This document shows positions 1-4,500 of a stretch of DNA of 7,370 nt, in pieces (the first letter of the stretch is position 1; each line of letters begins with the position of its first letter). Source of the DNA: DATFJZ01 sp046482845 (lineage in GTDB: Bacteria > Desulfobacterota > Desulfobacteria > Desulfobacterales > Desulfobacteraceae); the NCBI GenBank assembly GCA_046482845.1, contig JAWOEJ010000396.1:1-7370 (forward strand), read 5' to 3'. The notes below the pieces were generated by a model. That model was not told the origin of the DNA. It did no database searches and worked only from the letters and a program-made list of their open reading frames with translations. Made by a program: the position numbers and the translations under genes.

Positions 1-138
1 CCTAAGGGGCGGCACCGCATGAAAGATGACAAGAGATGCCCGGCATTTTTTTGCCAGAACCCTGCCCCAGGAGATCACCTGGGCCGAATAGTCTGACAGA
101 TCGATGGTGCAGAGTATTGTCTGGATTTTCATGGCCAT
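1..138 (-). CDS. Universal stress protein (UspA family), N-terminal fragment cut by the window edge
   Basis: The minus strand opens with MAMKIQTILCTIDLSDYSAQ and continues in frame to base 1, giving 46 codons with no stop. The pattern of a short beta strand (QTILCTIDL), an acidic residue, a serine-rich turn (DYS), an amphipathic helix (VISWGRVLAKKC) and a second strand (SLVIFHAV) is the start of the Usp alpha/beta fold. The Asp of TIDLSD matches the position of the Asp in the usual 'VPTDFS' opening. Usp proteins are cytoplasmic, often bind ATP, and are induced by starvation or stress; the ATP-binding GxxGxxG motif would lie in the missing C-terminal part, so ATP binding cannot be judged. The ATG at 138 is used here. 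A second ATG at 132 would give the more typical MKIQTIL start, and the ribosome-site evidence (a CAGGCGGG stretch) does not decide between them. It lies downstream of the transporter on the same strand and could share its transcript. Confidence 0.82.
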   Translation of the reverse strand, partial: MAMKIQTILCTIDLSDYSAQVISWGRVLAKKCRASLVIFHAVPPLR

Positions 139-261
139 AATACCCGCCTGCCTTTTTTGGAAAAAAGAATCGTAAAAGGGCTGTTGGTTCAATCTAACAT
201 GATCCCGCTAAAATGCAACGCCGCAGGCAAAAAAGGGCTGTCACACCTTCCGGCTGCGCGG
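139..261. other. Intergenic spacer between transporter and stress-protein genes
   Basis: This 123-base gap has no ORF worth keeping. It holds a 16-base AT palindrome at 152-167 (c, six t, gg, six a, g), lying 14-29 bases upstream of the stress-protein ATG, and an 11-base direct repeat AAAAGGGCTGT at 174-184 and 231-241. No GC-rich stem followed by a T tract is seen on either strand. Readthrough from the transporter into the stress-protein gene is therefore possible. Confidence 0.5.
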
Positions 262-1422
262 TCAGATTTTTTTGCTCCGGTATCCAAGCCCCCATTGCCC
301 CAGCGCCTGCAACAGAAAGAGCACCGCCAGAACATGGAATCCGGTAAAACCCCGGACTGCTTCCCCGAACATCCCGAGAGCTGCCGGGCCGACAAAGAAT
401 CCAATTCCCCAGAACAGATAGAACGCGCCGGATATGGTTCCTTTCAATGAATCCCCCACGGAATTGTTCAGCCATGACAGGGCGGATACGCAGAACATGC
501 CCAGCCCGCAACTGGCCAGAAACAGCCATGGATAGATCCCCCACCCGTCTTTACCCGGAAACATCCCAAGCCCTGCGGTGATCATCAACAATCCCAGGAT
601 CATGGTCTTTGTCCGTCCGTGCCGGTCGGATACGGGGCCGGAAATGATCTGGGACAGGCTGATGCCGATATAAAACAGCGTGAAAAACCCGCCCACCTGG
701 GCCTGTGTGAAGCCTTTTTCCTGGATCAGAAATCCGGGAAGCACGGTCAGGGAAATGCCGTATCCGGCCCCATACAAAATGATGCCGGAAAACACGGCCA
801 GCGTACCCGGATGGGCAAGAAGCGTTTTAAAGCTGTCCTTATCCAGGGCTGCATCAACCACACGCCTCTCTGCCCCGGGATCCTTGACCGTCGCAAAGAT
901 GAGAAAAGCGCCCAGGACACCTGACAGGGCAAACAGCACAAAGGGTTCATTTCTCACCCAGACCCCGGCCATCAGAATCCCGAAACCACTGCCAAGGGTG
1001 AGGCCCAGGTGAAGCGATGCATTGTAGATTCCGATCACCTTCCCTTTTGCTGCGGGATACAGCATGGATAAAAGGGCCGGTGCGAGCGCCCACAAAGGGG
1101 CCTCACCGATTCCCTGGAGCAGCCTTCCTAAAAAAACCATCTCCTGGGTATGTGAAAAACAGTAAATAAGTCCGGAGACTGCACAAATCAGGTACCCGCC
1201 CAGCAGAAAGCGCCGGACCCCATATCGATCAGACAGGCGCCCTATGGGAAACTGGAGCAGCACAAACGGGACGGCAAATGCAGAGGCCAGATAGCCAACA
1301 GTCTTTAACGATCCGGTAAAAACAATGATTTTCTGGGGGAGCAGCGGGACGATCATCCCGACCCCGAACATGAATACGAATACTGACAGATTCAATCCAA
1401 TGATGGATATCCGTTTTTCCAT
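262..1422 (-). CDS. Major facilitator superfamily (MFS) transporter, 12 transmembrane helices
   Basis: This is an inner-membrane secondary transporter of 386 residues, the usual length for a 12-helix MFS permease of the drug:H+ antiporter or metabolite-efflux type; the substrate cannot be read from sequence. The N-terminal helix (about residues 7-29) is followed by the diagnostic MFS motif A, GRLSDRYGVRR (61-71), in the loop between helices 2 and 3. A degenerate second copy, GPVSDRHGRTK (262-272), occupies the equivalent loop of the second half. A glycine-rich helix 5 (LGLTLGSGFGILMAG, 139-153) resembles the antiporter motif C region. The charged stretch at about 180-205 is the central cytoplasmic loop, and the protein ends in a basic tail (YRSKKI). 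An in-frame ORF extends 29 codons upstream, but ATG 1422 is chosen. It has an AGGCGG site seven bases upstream and the protein then begins MEKRISIIGLN directly before helix 1, whereas the extension is Cys-rich and not membrane-like. Codirectional with the stress-protein gene. Confidence 0.93.
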   Translation of the reverse strand: MEKRISIIGLNLSVFVFMFGVGMIVPLLPQKIIVFTGSLKTVGYLASAFAVPFVLLQFPIGRLSDRYGVRRFLLGGYLICAVSGLIYCFSHTQEMVFLGRLLQGIGEAPLWALAPALLSMLYPAAKGKVIGIYNASLHLGLTLGSGFGILMAGVWVRNEPFVLFALSGVLGAFLIFATVKDPGAERRVVDAALDKDSFKTLLAHPGTLAVFSGIILYGAGYGISLTVLPGFLIQEKGFTQAQVGGFFTLFYIGISLSQIISGPVSDRHGRTKTMILGLLMITAGLGMFPGKDGWGIYPWLFLASCGLGMFCVSALSWLNNSVGDSLKGTISGAFYLFWGIGFFVGPAALGMFGEAVRGFTGFHVLAVLFLLQALGQWGLGYRSKKI

Positions 1423-1429
1423 AACAATT

Positions 1430-1435
1430 CCGCCT
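1430..1435 (-). promoter_or_regulatory. Ribosome binding site deciding the transporter start
   Basis: The minus strand reads AGGCGG, then seven bases (AATTGTT), then ATG 1422. No comparable site was noted for the upstream in-frame ATG at 1509, so this supports the shorter 386-residue protein. Confidence 0.55.
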
Positions 1436-1526
1436 GTGATGAATGCCCTCTCTTGATTGCACAGAAAAGATGCCGCACAACTGCACATTGCCGGTGTCTT
1501 CCTGAACAAAAAATCAGGGAGAGCGT

Positions 1527-1554
1527 TTTATGATGCCGTGTGATTACCTGACAG
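1527..1554 (-). promoter_or_regulatory. Weak sigma-70-like promoter candidate for the transporter
   Basis: On the minus strand CTGTCA (1554-1549) lies 16 bases before CATAAA (1532-1527). Each matches the sigma-70 hexamers at four of six positions. This would place a transcript start about 100 bases before the transporter ATG. A match of this quality is common by chance. Confidence 0.22.
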
Positions 1555-1558
1555 CCGA

Positions 1559-1648
1559 TCAGCTCTGACAGGGTGGCGGCGGTGGCAGAATCCGTTGAAA
1601 AAACATTTGTAAAATTCCTGTTGGTTGATTGATCAAATAAATCTTCAT
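1559..1648 (-). CDS. Possible 29-residue leader-like ORF with five consecutive prolines
   Basis: The minus strand encodes MKIYLINQPTGILQMFFQRI followed by LPPPPPCQS and a stop. An AGGG lies eight bases upstream of the ATG, an acceptable ribosome site. Its stop lies 136 bases upstream of the transporter start on the same strand. Five proline codons in a row are a known ribosome-stalling context that requires EF-P, so a regulatory leader peptide is conceivable. It has no recognisable family and could be a chance ORF; I consider chance more likely. Confidence 0.18.
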   Translation of the reverse strand: MKIYLINQPTGILQMFFQRILPPPPPCQS

Positions 1649-1713
1649 AACAGTATCCCTGGACATTGTAAATCAATTTCAGGGTCAGCATTCGTGAAAA
1701 TCGGTAAACGGAG

Positions 1714-1815
1714 ATGGAACAACTACAGATCCTGGATTCCGGGGGCAATGCCTGCTTTGACTTCAACTTAACCATGTCGGAAAAATACTGGATAAAAAAG
1801 CCCGCCTGCTGGTGA
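1714..1815 (+). CDS. Doubtful 33-residue ORF
   Basis: The plus strand reads MEQLQILDSGGNACFDFNLT, then MSEKYWIKKPACW and a TGA stop. An in-frame TAA lies only two codons before the ATG. The GGAG at 1710-1713 touches the start codon, which is too close to act as a normal ribosome site; the internal ATG at 1774 has none. The residue mix is protein-like, so this may be a remnant of a decayed gene, but I recognise no family. Confidence 0.12.
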   Translation: MEQLQILDSGGNACFDFNLTMSEKYWIKKPACW

Positions 1816-1897
1816 TCATTTAATTTTTATAAGCGTAACCAGATGTAGTTCACCAATTGTAATTGTCCGCCCAGTGTGTTCAGCAGATTCTCGGTCT

Positions 1898-1914
1898 ACC
1901 TTATGGTATAAGGT
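1898..1914. repeat. 17-base inverted repeat, operator candidate
   Basis: ACCTTA, a five-base spacer TGGTA, then TAAGGT: two perfect six-base arms. It ends nine bases before a TTTACA -35 candidate and 75 bases before the ATPase start. It is suited to binding a dimeric regulator near the promoter. It is too short and too AT-rich in context to be a terminator, and there is no following T tract. Confidence 0.4.
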
Positions 1915-1923
1915 TGTTGAGCT

Positions 1924-1954
1924 TTTACAGAATACATGATAGGCAAGTTATGAA
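1924..1954 (+). promoter_or_regulatory. Promoter candidate for the ATPase gene
   Basis: TTTACA (1924-1929) matches the sigma-70 -35 box at five of six positions. TATGAA (1949-1954) matches the -10 box at four of six, with a slightly long 19-base spacer. The transcript would start near 1961, leaving a short leader that contains the ribosome site at 1976-1980. The inverted repeat at 1898-1914 lies just upstream. Confidence 0.3.
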
Positions 1955-1975
1955 TACTATGGAAAAATCTATTAT

Positions 1976-1980
1976 GAGGT
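1976..1980 (+). promoter_or_regulatory. Ribosome binding site of the ATPase gene
   Basis: GAGGT is followed by nine bases and then ATG 1990. It supports this ATG as the start of the 794-residue protein. Confidence 0.55.
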
Positions 1981-1989
1981 TTACAAAAT

Positions 1990-4374
1990 ATGAATTTTCA
2001 ACCGAGGTATTGCGAAATAGCTACCGAACTTTGCGACACAACTCGTTCTGAATATCGTCAGCGCAATCAAATATTCTCCGCCTACTCAAGCCATGATATT
2101 TCATTAGTTGGGCAAATTGAAGCTGCTATTAAAAATTTAAACAAGGAGACTGATTTTCAGTGGATATCTTGGCCAAATGATATGGAAATCGAGAATACTC
2201 TGATCTTTTGTGAAATATGTAAGCATATTCATCAATCCAAGGCAGTACTTGTTGAACTTTCAGATTTGAATTTCAATGTAATTTTTGAATATGGCTATTC
2301 ACTGGGACTTGGTAAAAAAATACATCCTATTGTAGAAACAGGTTTTAATTTCAAAAATGTTGAAAGATTTTTGTACCCATTGCTTGGCATAGGCCTCGGC
2401 ACATATGATCGAAACAAACTATCACAAAAATTACGAAAAAAAAGGTTCTGGGAAAAAAAGGCTGTAAAAACAGCATACCATTTTGGTAGCAATAATCTAC
2501 TCAAAGATGATTATAGAATTGAGGCTAACTCAATCCTATATATTAAAAACGTTGACGATTCATCTGTCTCTGATGAAATCGAAAAAGAGTTAGTTAAATC
2601 ATCAACCAATCTAATTGTAGACGATGCCCAAGAAGAAAATTACAATATAATTTGGTATTCGAAACAAATCAAACGCTCATTTGGTGTCATTATTGATTTG
2701 GGGATGTCAAGCAAAACAGACAATATGAAACATTTTTTAAAATGTGCGTTTATTGCTGGAATTAGTGTGGCGACAGGACGTAGAACTTTAATAATCAACT
2801 CTGTTCACGCTGAAAAACCATCAGATATCATCACTCTGGTAAAAGAATATAATTCCCCTAAAAATGCTCGGAGAATGGTGGCTTCATATTTAGATAAACA
2901 TGCTAATATACTTTCTATGATCAACACTTATATTGATACACTTCATAGAGATCGCTTAACCGTTTTTGATAAAATAGATTTGGGTGAGCATGTTGCAGTT
3001 AATGACCTATTTTTCATTAAAAAGTGTTTTGTGGAAATTCCCGAATACAAAATTTTGAGCCGCCCAGGATATAAATTAATAATTGGGCGAAAAGGGACTG
3101 GAAAAAGTGCTGCTTTTTTTCACTTTAAACAAAACAATAATAGAAAAAATGAAATTGTTATCCATCAATTATTCGATAAGTATAATCTGAATGATTTATA
3201 CACTATTACAGAATGGTTTCCAGATATTGATGAAAAGAACAAAATTGCAACAGCATTTTGGACCTTTGTTCTACTATCAATAATCGCTCATAAAATCAAA
3301 AGATCGATTGATGAAGACACTGATCCGTTACCACCTGAAACAGAGGAATTAAATAAATCTTTTATTGATTTTTTCGATTCAACGGAAATGTTTTGCCTTG
3401 AAAAAAACATAACAGAGCAAGTATTAGAGCTTTTAGACGAAATAAAGAAAAAAAATGCGAAAAATATAAAACAAATACAAGCCGATTTTTATTCTAATGC
3501 CATTATTCAGCTCAAAGAATTTGTCGTTGATTATTTTTTAAAATCTGACAAAACACTTTACTTTAATATTGACGGGCTTGATGCAAACCTTGACCTTCAG
3601 AAGAACAAAAAAATCATTTCACTAATACTATATAATCTGCATGAAGTTTGTTGCAATCTATTGGGCCATCTTGTTGATAAATACTCTATAAACTTGTTTT
3701 TAAGGACAGATCTTTATTTGGCTTTCAAAGATAAAATCACAGAGAAAGATAAAATCACCAAAGCCTTTTTCAACTGGAACGAGGAGTATCTTTTTCAGCT
3801 AATCAATTACCGTCTATCTGAAAACGATATTAGACACATAGCAGATTTGCTTGATGATAGCTTCAATATTGATACATTAACAAAAAAAATGAGACGGTAT
3901 GTATATGAACGGCCAAGGGATTATATATATATTTTCAATAACTTCATCCAGATTGCACAATCTCTGAAGAAGGACAAAATTGACACAAAAGTTTTCAACG
4001 AATCTTTAGATTACTATACTCGTCATATAAATGAATCTCTTGAAGCAGAGTTTTTATCATTACAATATGAAATCACATATAGTGAACTGCTTACAAGCCT
4101 AAAGGCATCTTTAATTAAAGACAAGAGAAGATTGAGAGTAAAAAAATTCATACAGCTTTTAGAACAAATGGACCTAACAGAAGATGATATTCATGCCTTT
4201 TTGCTATTCTTGTTACAAATAAAATTCATATTGCTTTACCATGACAACAAACCCATTGAATGGAATAAATTGAGCGATCCCAATTTAAAACTCAAACAAA
4301 TTTTAAAGGCCTCACATAACCGATATTTCTATTTCCCAGATATTATACAAAAAATCATCGATGAATTGTTTTAG
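1990..4374 (+). CDS. TIR/NDT-like domain fused to Sll1717-type P-loop ATPase; candidate anti-phage defence protein
   Basis: A 794-residue, apparently cytoplasmic protein with no signal peptide or membrane helix. Residues about 27-120 look like a TIR or nucleoside-deoxyribosyltransferase-like fold: an opening strand and turn (IFSAYSSHD, 28-36), then NFNVIFEYGYSLGLGKKIHP (94-113), in which E100 occupies the place of the catalytic Glu of this superfamily. Residues about 180-290 resemble a second, degenerate copy (FGVIIDL 231-237; AFIAGISVATGRRTLII 253-269) without that Glu. The ATPase follows: Walker A GRKGTGKS (366-373), Walker B-like LYFNIDGLD (523-531), an arginine after the next strand (LFLRTDLY, 569-576), and an ERPRDYIYIFNNF segment (640-652) typical of the Sll1717/ORC-STAND-like class. 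The tail is helical. Family members use the Glu to split nucleotides or NAD; that this protein does so, triggered by its NTPase during infection, is inference. The gene is far more AT-rich than its neighbours, suggesting horizontal transfer. A poly-A run (2436-2443) lies just after the first domain. Confidence 0.9.
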   Translation: MNFQPRYCEIATELCDTTRSEYRQRNQIFSAYSSHDISLVGQIEAAIKNLNKETDFQWISWPNDMEIENTLIFCEICKHIHQSKAVLVELSDLNFNVIFEYGYSLGLGKKIHPIVETGFNFKNVERFLYPLLGIGLGTYDRNKLSQKLRKKRFWEKKAVKTAYHFGSNNLLKDDYRIEANSILYIKNVDDSSVSDEIEKELVKSSTNLIVDDAQEENYNIIWYSKQIKRSFGVIIDLGMSSKTDNMKHFLKCAFIAGISVATGRRTLIINSVHAEKPSDIITLVKEYNSPKNARRMVASYLDKHANILSMINTYIDTLHRDRLTVFDKIDLGEHVAVNDLFFIKKCFVEIPEYKILSRPGYKLIIGRKGTGKSAAFFHFKQNNNRKNEIVIHQLFDKYNLNDLYTITEWFPDIDEKNKIATAFWTFVLLSIIAHKIKRSIDEDTDPLPPETEELNKSFIDFFDSTEMFCLEKNITEQVLELLDEIKKKNAKNIKQIQADFYSNAIIQLKEFVVDYFLKSDKTLYFNIDGLDANLDLQKNKKIISLILYNLHEVCCNLLGHLVDKYSINLFLRTDLYLAFKDKITEKDKITKAFFNWNEEYLFQLINYRLSENDIRHIADLLDDSFNIDTLTKKMRRYVYERPRDYIYIFNNFIQIAQSLKKDKIDTKVFNESLDYYTRHINESLEAEFLSLQYEITYSELLTSLKASLIKDKRRLRVKKFIQLLEQMDLTEDDIHAFLLFLLQIKFILLYHDNKPIEWNKLSDPNLKLKQILKASHNRYFYFPDIIQKIIDELF
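3727..3758 (+). repeat. Short in-frame tandem repeat, 18-base period
   Basis: AAAGATAAAATCAC occurs at 3727-3740 and again at 3745-3758, so the repeat unit is six codons. It encodes KDKIT-E-KDKIT (residues 580-590) in the ATPase domain, after the LRTDLY strand. It keeps the reading frame and probably lies in a surface loop or helix. Confidence 0.6.
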
Positions 4375-4500
4375 CATATGCCAAGCCACATATAAAAATA
4401 GGACGACCCATTATCTCATAGTCCAAAAACTTGCTGATAAAGACGACTTAACTACCACGTGGTTCACACTATACGTTTTGCATTAAGGGCAAAGTTTAAT
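4375..4500. other. 126-base spacer between the ATPase and hsdR genes
   Basis: No ORF and no convincing terminator are seen. A weak promoter candidate (TTGTTT 4366-4371, 19 bases, TATAAA 4391-4396) overlaps the end of the ATPase gene. A perfect 10-base palindrome ACCACGTGGT sits at 4454-4463. An AAGGG at 4485-4489, 11 bases before ATG 4501, is a poorly spaced ribosome site. Cotranscription with the upstream gene and an own promoter are both possible. Confidence 0.45.

Larger units (their letters stand above)
1423..1989. other. 567-base gene-poor gap between divergent genes
   Basis: This gap separates the minus-strand transporter from the plus-strand ATPase gene, so it should carry promoters for both. 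No ORF longer than about 130 codons exists here, and the longest (minus strand, ending inside the transporter gene) has no recognisable family features. What can be seen is: a weak minus-strand promoter candidate at 1527-1554; two tiny ORFs (minus 1559-1648 and plus 1714-1815) of doubtful reality; a minus-strand GGCGGGC-T6 stretch (about 1795-1808) resembling the 3' half of an intrinsic terminator; and an inverted repeat at 1898-1914 followed by a plus-strand promoter candidate. Base composition falls from mixed to AT-rich at about 1812, which may mark the left edge of the acquired segment. Confidence 0.55.

Noticed and set aside
152..167. Terminator or stem-loop between the transporter and stress-protein genes
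   Set aside because: The dyad is almost wholly A/T with a two-base centre, too weak to form a terminator stem.
194..544. Minus-strand ORF of 116 codons within the transporter region
   Set aside because: Out-of-frame shadow of the transporter's C-terminal half.
1392..1775. Minus-strand ORF of 127 codons overlapping the transporter start
   Set aside because: It runs out of frame into the transporter gene, its residue mix is not protein-like, and no ribosome site was found.
1813..1815. Selenocysteine readthrough of the TGA ending the 33-residue ORF
   Set aside because: Readthrough would add only about a dozen codons before a TAG, and no SECIS-like hairpin was evident.
1863..2051. Plus-strand ORF of 62 codons overlapping the ATPase start
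   Set aside because: Non-ATG start, no ribosome site, and out of frame with the well-supported 794-residue gene.
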